This document shows positions 53,765 through 63,134 of a stretch of 64,000 nucleotides of DNA, one piece after another. The translations under genes and the position numbers were made by a program. Below the pieces are notes generated by a model that was not told the origin of the DNA, did no database searches, and saw nothing but the letters and a program-made list of their open reading frames with translations. The stretch spans positions 62,001 to 126,000 of the forward strand of contig NZ_JBNDNA010000007.1 of the NCBI RefSeq assembly GCF_049856175.1, given 5' to 3'. Each line of letters opens with the position of its first letter. Within the stretch, counting starts at the first letter, position 1. Origin of the DNA: JB111 sp049856175 (GTDB lineage Bacteria; Actinomycetota; Actinomycetes; Actinomycetales; Actinomycetaceae).

Positions 53765-54550
53765 GTGAAGGCACTCGCCGCACGCAGGAGGAGCCGGTAC
53801 GCACCGGTGATCCTGCTCCTGCTCGCGCTGATCATGACGGGCGGCGTCCTCGCCCTCGTCGACGCGGGCACCGCCGACGCCACCTCAGCCGAGAGCGCCT
53901 CGGAGGACGCGGAGGCCGGCGAGCGCTTGTTCCAGGCCAACTGCGCCACCTGCCACGGCCTCGACGCGACCGGCACGGACATCGGCCCCTCGCTCGTGGG
54001 CGTGGGCGCGGCCAGCGTGGACTTCCAGATGGCGACCGGCCGCATGCCGATGCGCATGAACGGCCCCCAGGCGGCGGAGGGCAACCCGAGCTTCACGCCC
54101 GAGCAGATCAACCAGGTCGCGGCCTTCGTCGCGGGCCTCGGCCCCGGCCCCGCGATCCCCAGCGCGGAGCAGGTCGACCCGGAGCTGGGCAACGCCGCCA
54201 ACGGCATGGAGCTGTTCCGCACGAACTGCGCGATGTGCCACAACGCCGTCGGCGCCGGCGGCGCCCTCTCGGAGGGCCGCTACGCGCCCGACCTGTCCGG
54301 CTCGACGCCGACGGAGATCTACGAGGCGATGCAGACCGGCCCGCAGTCGATGCCGGTGTTCAACGACGCGAACATCACTCCCGAGGGCAAGCGCGACGTC
54401 ATCTCCTACCTCGTCGCCCAGCGCGACGTGTCGGTCGGCGGACTGTCGCTGGGCTCGGTCGGCCCCGTCACCGAGGGCGTGTGGGTGTGGATCGTCGGCA
54501 TGGGCGTCCTCGTGGCCGCCTCGGTCTGGATCGGAGCGAGGTCCTCGTGA
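53765..54550 (+). CDS. qcrC: Menaquinol-cytochrome c reductase dihaem cytochrome c subunit
   Basis: 261 residues from GTG 53765 behind GAGAGG. An N-terminal membrane anchor (VILLLLALIMTGGVLALV) is followed by two haem-c sites, CATCH (Cys60, Cys63, His64) and CAMCH (Cys155, Cys158, His159). A C-terminal helix (VWVWIVGMGVLVAASVWIGA) re-anchors it. The dihaem subunit replaces soluble cytochrome c in the actinobacterial supercomplex and carries electrons from bc1 to aa3. GTGA overlap joins it to qcrA. Confidence 0.96.
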   Translation: MKALAARRRSRYAPVILLLLALIMTGGVLALVDAGTADATSAESASEDAEAGERLFQANCATCHGLDATGTDIGPSLVGVGAASVDFQMATGRMPMRMNGPQAAEGNPSFTPEQINQVAAFVAGLGPGPAIPSAEQVDPELGNAANGMELFRTNCAMCHNAVGAGGALSEGRYAPDLSGSTPTEIYEAMQTGPQSMPVFNDANITPEGKRDVISYLVAQRDVSVGGLSLGSVGPVTEGVWVWIVGMGVLVAASVWIGARSS

Positions 54551-55650
54551 GCACCACCCCGCCCAACGACAACGGCAACCACGACGTGGCGCGCGCGGAG
54601 CACCGCTCGGGGGACGTCGCGGTGGACGACCGGTTCGAGAATCCCGGTCTCGAGCCGCACCGGCACCGCCTCGGCGACTCCGACCCGGCCGCCGCGAAGC
54701 GGTCCGAGGCCATCGTCGTCATCCTGCTGGTCCTGTCCGTCATCGCCTCGATCGCCGGCGTCGTCCTGTACGTCGTGCTGCCGCTGAACGCCGAGATGAT
54801 GAGCGTCCGGACCTCCAACCTCGCCCTCGGTCTCGGCCTGGGCATCGGTGCGCTCGGGATCGGCCTCGCGGCCGTCCACTGGGCCAAGTCGCTGATGAAC
54901 GACGAGGAGCAGGTCGAGGAGCGCCACATGCAGGCCTCCGACGCGGCGGGCCGCGCCGAGGCCCAGGAGATCCTCCGCCGTGGCGCCGCCGACTCCAACA
55001 TCGCTCGTCGCCCGCTGCTCAAGGGTGCGCTCGCCGGGGCGCTGGCCCTCGCGCCGCTGCCGTTCGTGGTCCCGCTGGTCGGCAACCTCGGCCGCGACTG
55101 GGACGTCGACAAGTTCCGCCACACGATCTGGGGCGACACGCCCGAGGAGGCCGACCCCTCCTTCTTCGGCGAGACCGCCGACGGACGCGTCGGGCGCCGC
55201 CTCGCGATCGACCCGACCGGCGACCCGCTGCCGGCCGCCTCCGTCACGCGCGGATCGGTCTTCCACATCGTCCCCCACGGCATGGAGGCCGAGGAGCACT
55301 ACTACGAGGAGAAGGCCAAGGCCGTCGTCATCCTCGTCCGGATGGATCCCGAGCTCCTCGTCGAGACGCCCGAGCGGCAGGACTGGAGCTACGACGGGAT
55401 CGTCGCCTACTCCAAGATCTGCACGCACGTCGGCTGCCCGGTCGCGCTCTACGAGCAGACCACCCACGAGCTGCTGTGCCCCTGCCACCAGTCGACCTTC
55501 GACATGACCGACGGCGCCAAGGTCGTCTTCGGCCCGGCGAAGCGGGCGCTCCCGCAGCTGCCGATCGCCGTCGACACCGAGGGCTACCTCATCGCGACCG
55601 CCGACTTCGACGAGCCCATCGGGGCGAGCTACTGGGAGCGTCTCAAGTGA
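54547..55650 (+). CDS. qcrA: Menaquinol-cytochrome c reductase Rieske iron-sulfur subunit
   Basis: 367 residues from GTG 54547. The [2Fe-2S] ligands lie in CTHVGC (Cys292, His294) and CPCHQS (Cys311, His314). Three hydrophobic segments precede the Rieske fold, the actinobacterial three-helix form. The third lies after an RR-containing stretch (NIARRPLLKGALAGALALAP) typical of twin-arginine export of the cluster domain. GTGA couples it to qcrB. Confidence 0.96.
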   Translation: MSTTPPNDNGNHDVARAEHRSGDVAVDDRFENPGLEPHRHRLGDSDPAAAKRSEAIVVILLVLSVIASIAGVVLYVVLPLNAEMMSVRTSNLALGLGLGIGALGIGLAAVHWAKSLMNDEEQVEERHMQASDAAGRAEAQEILRRGAADSNIARRPLLKGALAGALALAPLPFVVPLVGNLGRDWDVDKFRHTIWGDTPEEADPSFFGETADGRVGRRLAIDPTGDPLPAASVTRGSVFHIVPHGMEAEEHYYEEKAKAVVILVRMDPELLVETPERQDWSYDGIVAYSKICTHVGCPVALYEQTTHELLCPCHQSTFDMTDGAKVVFGPAKRALPQLPIAVDTEGYLIATADFDEPIGASYWERLK

Positions 55651-57377
55651 CCACGACCGCCACCCCCGACGCACGGCGCGCGCCCGCGCCGACGACCCTG
55701 GCCGGCAAGACCGGCGTGGTCCTCGACGAGCGGATCGGCGCCGCGAAGCTCGTCAAGGAGTTCGCGCGGAAGATCTTCCCCGACCACTGGTCGTTCCTCC
55801 TGGGCGAGATCGCGCTCTACAGCTTCATCACGCTCATCATCTCGGGCATCTTCCTCACGATGTTCTTCGTCCCCTCGATGGGGCACACGACCTACCCCCT
55901 GGACGCCCTGCCGGTGTCCCACCAGGGTCTGGAGATGTCCGAGGCGTACGCCTCGACCGTCTACACCTCGTTCGAGGTCAAGGGTGGTCTGCTCATGCGG
56001 CAGATCCACCACTGGGCCGCCCTGCTGTTCATGGCCGCGATCGTCACGCACATGTTCCGCATCTTCTTCACGGGCGCGTTCCGCAAGCCTCGCGAGATCA
56101 ACTGGGTCGTGGGCTTCAGCCTGATGATCCTGGGCCTGCTCGCCGGCTTCTCCGGCTACTCCCTGCCCGACGACGTCCTGTCCGGCAACGGCCTGCGGAT
56201 CGCCGACGGCGTCGCGAAGTCGATCCCCATCATCGGCTCCTACGCGAGCTACGGGCTGTTCGGCGGCGAGTTCCCCGGCACCGACATCATCCCGCGCCTG
56301 TTCACCGTGCACATCCTGCTCATCCCGGGCCTGATCCTCGCGCTCGTCGCGGTGCACCTCATGCTCGTGGTGGTGCACAAGCACACCCAGTACCCCGGCC
56401 CGGGCCGCACCGACAACAACGTCGTCGGCTACCCCCTCTTCCCGGTGTACATGGCCAAGGCCGGCGGGTTCTTCTTCATCGTGTTCGGCGTGCTCGCGCT
56501 CATGGGCTCGCTCATGTCGATCAACAACGTGTGGAACTACGGGCCGTACGACCCCTCCCCCGTGGGCGCCGGCGCCCAGCCCGACTGGTACATGCTCTTC
56601 CTCGAGGGCTCCCTGCGCCTCATGCCGGGCGAGACCGAGGTGGTCATCGGCGGCTTCACGATCCCGTTCAACGTGCTCGTGCCCGGTGTGATCATCCCGG
56701 GGCTGATGTTCGGGATCCTCGCGCTGTGGCCGTTCATCGAGCAGCTGGCCACGAAGGACACGCGCGAGCACCACGTGCTCGACCGGCCGCGCAACGTGCC
56801 GGTGCGGACCGCGGTCGGCGTGATTATCATCGCCGAGTTCTTCCTGCTCAACGCGGCCGGCTCGAACGACATCATCGCGACGCACTTCGACCTGTCCATC
56901 AACCAGATCACCTGGGCGTTCCGGATCGGCTTCATCGTGCTGCCGTTCATCCTGTTCCCGCTGGTGAAGCGGATCTGTCTCTCGCTGCAGCGCCGCGACC
57001 GCGAGCTCGTGCTCGAGGGGCACAACACCGGTCGGCTCGTGCAGCTCCCGGACGGCTCGATGCACAGCTGGCACCGGCCGCTCGACGAGCACGAGCGCTG
57101 GACGCTGGTCGGCTACGAGGCCGGCCGCCCGCTCGTGGCGGAGCCCGAGGTCGACGAGAACGGCGTGGACCGTCCCGCGGGTCAGAAGGGCCCCGGCAGG
57201 ATGCGGATCGCCCTGTCCCGGTGGTTCTACGAGGACCGTGTCGAGCCCGTCACCCCGGCCGAGCTGGCCGAGGCCGAGCAGCACCGCCACGGGCTCGTCG
57301 AGGGCACCGACCCCGCCGAGGAGCACTACGAGGAGCCCCCGCGCTCGGAGTCCAGCGCGCGGCTCATCCGCGACTGA
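55647..57377 (+). CDS. qcrB: Menaquinol-cytochrome c reductase cytochrome b subunit
   Basis: 576 residues from GTG 55647. Haem-b histidines lie in MRQIHHWAALLFMAAIVTH and FTVHILLIPGLILALVAVH, and the Qo-site loop reads PDWY (GAQPDWYMLF) where mitochondria have PEWY. A ~150-residue hydrophilic C-terminal extension (ending PRSESSARLIRD) is typical of actinobacteria. It oxidises menaquinol and is the target of drugs such as telacebec in mycobacteria. A strong hairpin ends the operon. Confidence 0.97.
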   Translation: MTTTATPDARRAPAPTTLAGKTGVVLDERIGAAKLVKEFARKIFPDHWSFLLGEIALYSFITLIISGIFLTMFFVPSMGHTTYPLDALPVSHQGLEMSEAYASTVYTSFEVKGGLLMRQIHHWAALLFMAAIVTHMFRIFFTGAFRKPREINWVVGFSLMILGLLAGFSGYSLPDDVLSGNGLRIADGVAKSIPIIGSYASYGLFGGEFPGTDIIPRLFTVHILLIPGLILALVAVHLMLVVVHKHTQYPGPGRTDNNVVGYPLFPVYMAKAGGFFFIVFGVLALMGSLMSINNVWNYGPYDPSPVGAGAQPDWYMLFLEGSLRLMPGETEVVIGGFTIPFNVLVPGVIIPGLMFGILALWPFIEQLATKDTREHHVLDRPRNVPVRTAVGVIIIAEFFLLNAAGSNDIIATHFDLSINQITWAFRIGFIVLPFILFPLVKRICLSLQRRDRELVLEGHNTGRLVQLPDGSMHSWHRPLDEHERWTLVGYEAGRPLVAEPEVDENGVDRPAGQKGPGRMRIALSRWFYEDRVEPVTPAELAEAEQHRHGLVEGTDPAEEHYEEPPRSESSARLIRD

Positions 57378-57388
57378 GCCGGCCACAA

Positions 57389-57439
57389 CCCGACGACGAA
57401 CGGCGTCACCCCGAGCGGGTGGCGCCGTTCGTCGTCGGG
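57389..57439 (+). terminator. Terminator of the ctaE-qcrCAB operon
   Basis: CCCGACGACGAACGGCG pairs with CGCCGTTCGTCGTCGGG (17 bp), and an inner CACCC/GGGTG extends the hairpin. It starts 11 bp after the qcrB stop. Confidence 0.8.
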
Positions 57440-57576
57440 CCCTGACACGCGCGTGCGCCGGATCACGGAACGGGGAACAATAGGGAGCACGTGCTGTTGC
57501 ACCCAGTGAGCGGGCCGGCGGCCCGTGAGCACGACAACCCCCCGGCGAACGGCCGGAGAGACGATGGAGGACACGC

Positions 57577-58197
57577 ATGACGTACACGCTTCCCGAGCTG
57601 CCCTACGACTACGCGGCGCTCGAGCCCCACATCAGCGGCAAGATCATGGAGCTCCACCACTCCAAGCACCACAACACGTACGTGACGGGTGCCAACACCG
57701 CGCTCGAGAAGCTCGCCGAGGCCCGGGAGTCCGGTGACCTCGCCGCGGCGCCGAAGCTCGAGAAGGACCTCGCGTTCAACCTCGGCGGACACATCAACCA
57801 CTCGATCTTCTGGAAGAACCTCTCCCCCGAGGGCGGCGGGCAGCCCGAGGGCGAGCTCGCCGAGGCGATCAAGGACTCGTTCGGCTCGTTCGAGAAGTTC
57901 CAGGCGCACTTCACCGCCGCGGCGACCTCGATCCAGGGCTCCGGCTGGGCCGTGCTCGCGTACGACTCGGTCTCGGGCCGCCTCGTGGTCTTCCAGATGT
58001 TCGACCAGCAGAACAACGTGCCCGTCGGCACGCTGCCGCTGCTGATGCTCGACATGTGGGAGCACGCGTTCTACCTCGACTACCTCAACGTCAAGGCGGA
58101 CTACGTCAAGGCGTTCTGGAACATCGCCAACTGGCAGGACGCCTCGGAGCGCCTCGCGAAGGCCACGGCCAACGCGAGCGGCCTCGTCGTCGCCTGA
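57577..58197 (+). CDS. sodA: Superoxide dismutase (Fe/Mn type)
   Basis: 206 residues behind GGAGGACAC. The Fe/Mn-SOD pattern is complete: LPYDYAALEPHIS start, MELHHSKHHNTYV, NLGGHINHSIFWKNLSP and the DMWEHAFYLDYLNVKADY metal motif. GSGWAVLAYD and QNNVPVG lean towards manganese but do not settle the metal. There is no signal peptide, so it protects the cytoplasm. It lies between the bc1 and aa3 gene sets, which are the main sites of oxygen chemistry. Confidence 0.97.
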   Translation: MTYTLPELPYDYAALEPHISGKIMELHHSKHHNTYVTGANTALEKLAEARESGDLAAAPKLEKDLAFNLGGHINHSIFWKNLSPEGGGQPEGELAEAIKDSFGSFEKFQAHFTAAATSIQGSGWAVLAYDSVSGRLVVFQMFDQQNNVPVGTLPLLMLDMWEHAFYLDYLNVKADYVKAFWNIANWQDASERLAKATANASGLVVA

Positions 58198-58216
58198 CGG
58201 CCGCGTACGACAGCGT

Positions 58217-58255
58217 GACGGGCCCGTTCCCCTGGGCAGGGGGTGCGGGCCCGTC
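58217..58255 (+). terminator. Terminator of sodA
   Basis: GACGGGCCCG pairs with CGGGCCCGTC, with an inner CCCC/GGGG, starting 19 bp after the stop. Confidence 0.75.
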
Positions 58256-58292
58256 GGCCGTTCCTGGGGCTCCCGGGGGCCCGGAGACGGCT

Positions 58293-58325
58293 CGGGCCCG
58301 TGCCCCTCGACGGAGCACGGGCCCG
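58293..58325 (-). terminator. Terminator of the ctaC-ctaD-ctaF operon
   Basis: CGGGCCCGTGC pairs with GCACGGGCCCG around an 11-base loop, 22 bp beyond the ctaF stop. Confidence 0.65.
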
Positions 58326-58347
58326 GTCCGGCGGTCGCCCCGCGGTG

Positions 58348-58827
58348 TCAGTGCGCGTGGATGCCCCGGTTGAACTCGTACATCTGACCGGCCACGCCCA
58401 CCAGCGCGACGACGAGCCCGAGCCCGGTGATCCACCATCCCGCGGCGATCCCGAGGAAACCCAGGGTCGCGGCGACACCCAGCACCAGCGGCCACCACGA
58501 CTGCGGCGCGAACTGGCCGATGTCCCCGGCACGGTCGGCGATCTCGGCGTGCGGGTCGTCCTCCCACCGCGCGGCGGCGTCGGTCGTACGGGCGGTGAGC
58601 CACAGGTAGAAGGCGATGAAGCCGTTCATCCCACCGAGCAGCAGGAACCCGACGGTGCCGACCGACTCGAAGTCCGCGACCGCCGCGTAGACCACACCGC
58701 AGAGCGTGAAGAACACCGTGAGCGCGGCGAACATGACGATCTCGACCCGCATGGGCCGGATCCTCGTCTGCTGCTCCTCGACACCGATCGGATGCGTGTC
58801 GCTGCCGTCGGGCATCTGTGCGGTCAT
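58348..58827 (-). CDS. ctaF: Cytochrome c oxidase subunit IV (actinobacterial CtaF)
   Basis: 159 residues from ATG 58827. Four membrane helices are apparent (VEIVMFAALTVFFTLCGVVYAAV, VGFLLLGGMNGFIAFYLWLTA, two after WWPLVLGVAATLGFLGIAAGWW) and the actinobacterial IV-type tail MYEFNRGIHAH ends it. It is a small subunit that stabilises the aa3 oxidase in the supercomplex. ATGA couples it to ctaD. Confidence 0.94.
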   Translation of the reverse strand: MTAQMPDGSDTHPIGVEEQQTRIRPMRVEIVMFAALTVFFTLCGVVYAAVADFESVGTVGFLLLGGMNGFIAFYLWLTARTTDAAARWEDDPHAEIADRAGDIGQFAPQSWWPLVLGVAATLGFLGIAAGWWITGLGLVVALVGVAGQMYEFNRGIHAH

Positions 58828-60575
58828 CGCCGCTCCTCCAGTCGGGTGGTGGACGGCCCGCCCCTGCCGGCGGCCGCCAGCACGGCCTCGTCGGGAGCGG
58901 TGTGCTCCATCGCCGTGACCTCGGGGTGGTGGAGGTCGAACGCCGGCCGCTCGGAGCGGATACGGGGCAGGGACGTGAAGTTGTGCCGCGGCACGGGCGA
59001 GCCGGTGGCCCACTCGAGGGAGTTGCCGAAGCCCCACGGGTCGTCGACGAAGACGGTGCGCGGCCCGCGCATCGTCACGTACACGTTGATGAAGAAGAAG
59101 ATCGTCGAGCTGGCGAGGATGAACGCGCCCACGGTCGAGATCTGGTTGTAGAGCTGGTAGCCGTCCTCGACCATGTAGTCCGCGTAGCGACGCGGCATGC
59201 CCTGCGCGCCCAGCCAGTGCTGCACGAGGAACGTCGTGTGGAAGCCGATGAACGTCAGCCAGAACGTGATCTTCCCGAGCGTCTCGTTGAGCATCTTGCC
59301 GGTCCACTTGGGGAACCAGAAGTGGATGCCCGCGTACATCGAGAACACGACCGTGCCGAACACGGTGTAGTGGAAGTGCGCGACCACGAAGTACGTGTCG
59401 TGGAGGATGAAGTCCAGCGCCGGGGAGGCGAGGATGACGCCGGTGACGCCGCCGAAGACGAAGGTCGTCATGAACCCGAGCGCCCACAGCATCGGCGTCT
59501 CGAAGGTGAGCTTCCCGCGCCACATCGTGCCGACCCAGTTGACGAACTTCACGCCCGTGGGCACGGCGATGAGCATCGTCATCAGTGAGAAGAAGTCGAG
59601 CATGACGCCGCCGGTCGTGAACATGTGGTGCGCCCACACGGTCATCGACAGGGCGGCGATCGCGATCGTCGCGTAGACGAGGGTCTGGTACCCGAACACC
59701 GGCTTGCGGGAGAAGACGGGGATGACCTCGGAGATGATGCCGAAGAACGGCAACGCGATGACGTAGACCTCGGGGTGGCCGAAGAACCAGAACAGGTGCT
59801 GCCACAGGAGCGCGCCGCCTGCCTCCGGGTTGAAGATCTGGCCGCCGAGCACGCGGTCGAAGCCGAGGCCGAACAGTGCGGAGGCGAGCACCGGGAACGC
59901 CATGAGCACGAGCAGCGAGGTCACCAGCGTCGTCCACGTGAAGATGGGGACGCGCATCATCGTCATACCCGGCGCGCGGTAGCAGATGATCGTCGCGATG
60001 AAGTTGACCGACCCGAAGATCGTGCCGAAACCGGTCATCGCGATGCCGACGACCCACAGGTCACCGCCCAGGCCGGGCGAGAAGGCCTCCGTGGACAACG
60101 GCGTGTAGGCGGTCCAGCCGAAGCTCGCGGCGCCCTGCGGGGTGAGGAAGCCACCGATCGCGAGGAGCCCCCCGAACAGGAAGAGCCAGTAGGCGAACAT
60201 GTTGAGCTTGGGGAACGCGACGTCCGCGGCACCGATCTGCAGCGGCACCATGATGTTGCCGAACGCCGTGAACAACGGCGTCGCGAACAGGAACAGCATG
60301 ATCGTGCCGTGCATGGTGAAGAACTGGTTGTACTGCTCGGCCGACTGCAGCATGAGGCCCGGCGAGAACAGCTCGAGCCGCATCACCAGTGCCAGCAGTC
60401 CGCCGATCGCGAAGAACGCGAACGACGTGACGAGGTACATGTAGCCGATGACCTTGTGGTCGGTCGACGTGATCCAGGAGACGAAGAGCTTCCCCATCGA
60501 CTGCTTCCGCGGCCTCAGGCCGGGGACACCCTCACCCTCGCCGGCGTGGGCCGGCTGCTCGATCGTCGTTGCCAT
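58824..60575 (-). CDS. ctaD: Cytochrome c oxidase subunit I
   Basis: 583 residues. Haem-copper oxidase subunit I motifs: WITSTDHKVIGYMY start, WWHLFWFFGHPEVYV-like LFWFFGHPEVYVIALP, WAHHMFTTGG (Cu-B ligands) and HDTYFVVAHFHYTVFG (haem a/a3 ligands). It forms the catalytic core that reduces oxygen to water. The ATGA junctions on both sides tie it tightly to ctaC and ctaF. Confidence 0.97.
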   Translation of the reverse strand: MATTIEQPAHAGEGEGVPGLRPRKQSMGKLFVSWITSTDHKVIGYMYLVTSFAFFAIGGLLALVMRLELFSPGLMLQSAEQYNQFFTMHGTIMLFLFATPLFTAFGNIMVPLQIGAADVAFPKLNMFAYWLFLFGGLLAIGGFLTPQGAASFGWTAYTPLSTEAFSPGLGGDLWVVGIAMTGFGTIFGSVNFIATIICYRAPGMTMMRVPIFTWTTLVTSLLVLMAFPVLASALFGLGFDRVLGGQIFNPEAGGALLWQHLFWFFGHPEVYVIALPFFGIISEVIPVFSRKPVFGYQTLVYATIAIAALSMTVWAHHMFTTGGVMLDFFSLMTMLIAVPTGVKFVNWVGTMWRGKLTFETPMLWALGFMTTFVFGGVTGVILASPALDFILHDTYFVVAHFHYTVFGTVVFSMYAGIHFWFPKWTGKMLNETLGKITFWLTFIGFHTTFLVQHWLGAQGMPRRYADYMVEDGYQLYNQISTVGAFILASSTIFFFINVYVTMRGPRTVFVDDPWGFGNSLEWATGSPVPRHNFTSLPRIRSERPAFDLHHPEVTAMEHTAPDEAVLAAAGRGGPSTTRLEERR

Positions 60576-61471
60576 CAGTTGCCCTCGCTCGCGCTCTCGA
60601 CCGGGTACCGGGGCAGGTCGTAGTTACGTCCCAGCTCCGGGGGCAGGTCGCCCTCCCACCCGTTGTCCCGGTACTCCTGCATCATCGCGTCGTACTCCTC
60701 CTGGGGCACGACCGCGACGTTGAACAGCATCTCGCTGTGGAACTCGCCGCACAGCTCGGCGCACTTGCCCGAGTACACGCCCTCACGGGTGGGGGTGACC
60801 TCGAAGCTGGCGGTACGGCCCGGGATCATGTCGACCTTGTAGAGGAAGGCCGGGATCCAGATCGAGTGCGCGACGTCGCGCGAGTGGACGACGATCTCGG
60901 CCGTCTGGCCCTCGGGCAGGTACAGGGTCGGGAGCGTCTCCTCGACCCCCTCCTCCCCCGTGAGGCTCATCCGGTCCCCGGAGAAGTAGACGCCGTCGGT
61001 CGTGTAGACGAAGTCCCAGCTCCACTGCTTGCCGTAGATGTTGACGACGAGGTCCTCCTCGCCGTCCGTGTCCTGCATCGTCGCCGTCGAGGCCTGCGAG
61101 AAGTAGAAGAGCGTCCCGACCAGGAACACCGGGATGACCGTGAACATCATCTCGAGCGGCACGTGGTACCGGGTCTGCACCGGGAGGCGGTCGTCGTTCT
61201 TGCGCTTGCGGTACACGACGATGCAGACCAGCGTCATGATCCAGACGGCGGCGCCGACGGCGAGCGCGGCCAGCCACGTCCCGTTCCAGAGGCTGATGAG
61301 CTGGTCGGTCTTGTCCGTCATGTCCCGTGTGGACGGCAGGAAGCCGACGTCGAGACCCATCCCCTCCTCCGAGGGCCCGCGGTCGCCCGCACAGCCGGCG
61401 AGCAGCACGCTCACGAGCACGGCGGCGGCGAGGAGCGGCGTGCGCCGCTTGTGGGACTGAGTACTGCGCAC
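60575..61471 (-). CDS. ctaC: Cytochrome c oxidase subunit II
   Basis: 298 residues from GTG 61471 behind AAAGG. The signal peptide ends in a lipobox (LLAGC, Cys27), so it is a lipoprotein. Two membrane helices precede the cupredoxin-like domain with the Cu-A site CAELCGEFHSEM. The domain HSRDVAHSIWIPAF marks the substrate face. It receives electrons from QcrC. The operon starts here; TAAGGT at 61570-61575 on the minus strand is a candidate -10, without a good -35. Confidence 0.96.
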   Translation of the reverse strand: MRSTQSHKRRTPLLAAAVLVSVLLAGCAGDRGPSEEGMGLDVGFLPSTRDMTDKTDQLISLWNGTWLAALAVGAAVWIMTLVCIVVYRKRKNDDRLPVQTRYHVPLEMMFTVIPVFLVGTLFYFSQASTATMQDTDGEEDLVVNIYGKQWSWDFVYTTDGVYFSGDRMSLTGEEGVEETLPTLYLPEGQTAEIVVHSRDVAHSIWIPAFLYKVDMIPGRTASFEVTPTREGVYSGKCAELCGEFHSEMLFNVAVVPQEEYDAMMQEYRDNGWEGDLPPELGRNYDLPRYPVESASEGN

Positions 61472-61671
61472 GGTGGACCTTTCCCGACGTCTTGACAGCT
61501 GGGCCGGCCGTCCACGCGCAGGTGGGCTGGGCAGCCCTTCGGCGCGTGAAACCTCGGCCCGTAGCCGCCACCTTACCCCGCCGTCACGACGGCGCGTCGC
61601 CATCGACCGAATGGTCCGTTCCCGCGTGTTGCACCCGGTGGGAGGGGCCGCCCGGCTCCGCGACGCTCGCG

Positions 61672-62697
61672 TCAGGAGGCGCTCTCGGACGGGCTCTCGC
61701 CGGACCCCGACTCCGAGCCCGACTCGCCGGGCATCCCCTCGATCGGGGGACCCTCGACCGCGCCGACGACGTCGAAGACGAAGGCCGAGGCCGGGACGCC
61801 CTGCTCGGCCAGCGCCGGGGCGAGGACGACGACGCGCGAACCGACCGGGACGCCGGTGAGCTGGTCCGCGACGCTGCCCGCGCCGACGGCCTGGGACATG
61901 ACGGAGCCCAGCTCCCAGGTGGACTCGGTGGTGGTGCCGTCCCACGAGGCGGCCGCGTACTGCATGACCACCGTGCTGCCCGGTGTCTCCGGGACGGGCT
62001 CCCCCGTGCCCTCGGCGATGACGTGCGTGGTCATCTCGGAGGGCTCCTCGGCGCCCTCCTCGACCGTGATCGTGGCGGGGCCGCCGAGCTCGCCGTCGAT
62101 CGTCACCGGCAGGTCGGGCGCCGGCTCCACGGGCGTCGCGTCGGCCTGCCCCTGCGCGTCGGGGGCGAACGTGTCGACGACGTCGACGACGAAGAGCAGC
62201 GTGTCGTCACCCTCGATGCCCGCGCCGGGCTGGCCCTGCTCCCCGTAGCCGTCCTCCGGCGGGAGGGAGAGGACCACCCGGTCGCCGACGTGGGTGCCGG
62301 TCAGGCCCTCCTTCCAGCCGGGCACGACCTGGTTGAGGGAGAACGCGCTGGGCGCGCCCCGCTCGTAGGAGGAGTCGAACACCTCGCCGTCCCAGATCTG
62401 GCCCTGGTAGTGCGCGACGACGACGTCGTCCGTACCGACCTCTGCGCCGTCGCCCTCGACGATCACCTCGGACTGGAGGGTCGCGGGAGCACCGCTGCCC
62501 GGGAACTCCACGACCGGGGTCTCGCCGATCTCGGTGCTCACGGTCGGCAGGTCCTCGCCGGGCGGTGTCGCCGCCTCGCCGTCGCTCGCCTGCTCCGACC
62601 CGGACTCGTCGGAGCCCTCGTCGGAGCCGGAGCAGCCGGCGAGCACGAGGGACGCCCCGAGCAGGGCTGCGGTCACGAGTCGGGTGGGTCGGCGCAC
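61672..62697 (-). CDS. Lipoprotein with tandem FKBP-type peptidyl-prolyl isomerase domains
   Basis: 341 residues from GTG 62697 behind GGAGAC. The lipobox Cys22 (LVLAGC) anchors it outside the membrane. The first FKBP domain (~95-185: VVAHYQGQIWDGEVFDSSYERG, VPGWKEGLTG, VGDRVVLSLPPEDGYG) looks active. The second (~240-325) keeps the fold but lacks the VPGW motif. An Asp/Glu/Ser-rich linker and Ser/Gly/Glu tail are disordered. It probably folds exported proteins. The neighbouring cytochrome oxidase genes give no proven link. Confidence 0.88.
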   Translation of the reverse strand: MRRPTRLVTAALLGASLVLAGCSGSDEGSDESGSEQASDGEAATPPGEDLPTVSTEIGETPVVEFPGSGAPATLQSEVIVEGDGAEVGTDDVVVAHYQGQIWDGEVFDSSYERGAPSAFSLNQVVPGWKEGLTGTHVGDRVVLSLPPEDGYGEQGQPGAGIEGDDTLLFVVDVVDTFAPDAQGQADATPVEPAPDLPVTIDGELGGPATITVEEGAEEPSEMTTHVIAEGTGEPVPETPGSTVVMQYAAASWDGTTTESTWELGSVMSQAVGAGSVADQLTGVPVGSRVVVLAPALAEQGVPASAFVFDVVGAVEGPPIEGMPGESGSESGSGESPSESAS

Positions 62698-62743
62698 AAG
62701 GTCTCCGTCGGGTTCGGTGTCGTGGGGTCGTCCGGGCAGCACG

Positions 62744-62775
62744 ACGGCGCGCCGACCTGTGCGTCGGCGCGCCGT
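62744..62775 (-). terminator. Terminator of erpA
   Basis: A perfect 13-bp stem (ACGGCGCGCCGAC with its complement) around a 6-base loop, 9 bp downstream of the erpA stop and before the FKBP gene. Confidence 0.7.
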
Positions 62776-62783
62776 GGCCGTTG

Positions 62784-63134
62784 TCAGTGGAAGGAGTCGC
62801 CGCAGGCGCAGGAGCCGCCCGCGTTGGGGTTGTCGATGGTGAAGCCCTGGCGCTCGATGCTGTCGGCGAAGTCGATCGATGCGCCGTCGAGGTACGGGGA
62901 CGACATCTTGTCGACGACCACCTCGACACCGTCGAAGTCGCGGAGCAGGTCCCCGTCGAGGACACGCTCGTCGAAGTGCAGCTGGTAGATCAGTCCGGAG
63001 CAGCCGCCCGGCTGCACCGCCACGCGCAGGCGCAGGTCGTCCCGGCCCTCCTGGTCGAGCAGGCTCTTGACCTTGGCGGCGGCGCCGTCGGTCAGGATGA
63101 CCCCGTGGGTGGCGTCGATCGTCGTGTCCGTCAT
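62784..63134 (-). CDS. erpA: Iron-sulfur cluster insertion protein ErpA
   Basis: 116 residues from ATG 63134. The A-type carrier cysteines are Cys45 (QPGGCSGLIY), Cys109 and Cys111 (GGSCACGDSF). It accepts and hands on [2Fe-2S] or [4Fe-4S] clusters to target proteins. It matches Rv2204c by position next to the glycerate-kinase-like gene. The Rieske protein 8 kb away is one likely client. Confidence 0.96.
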   Translation of the reverse strand: MTDTTIDATHGVILTDGAAAKVKSLLDQEGRDDLRLRVAVQPGGCSGLIYQLHFDERVLDGDLLRDFDGVEVVVDKMSSPYLDGASIDFADSIERQGFTIDNPNAGGSCACGDSFH

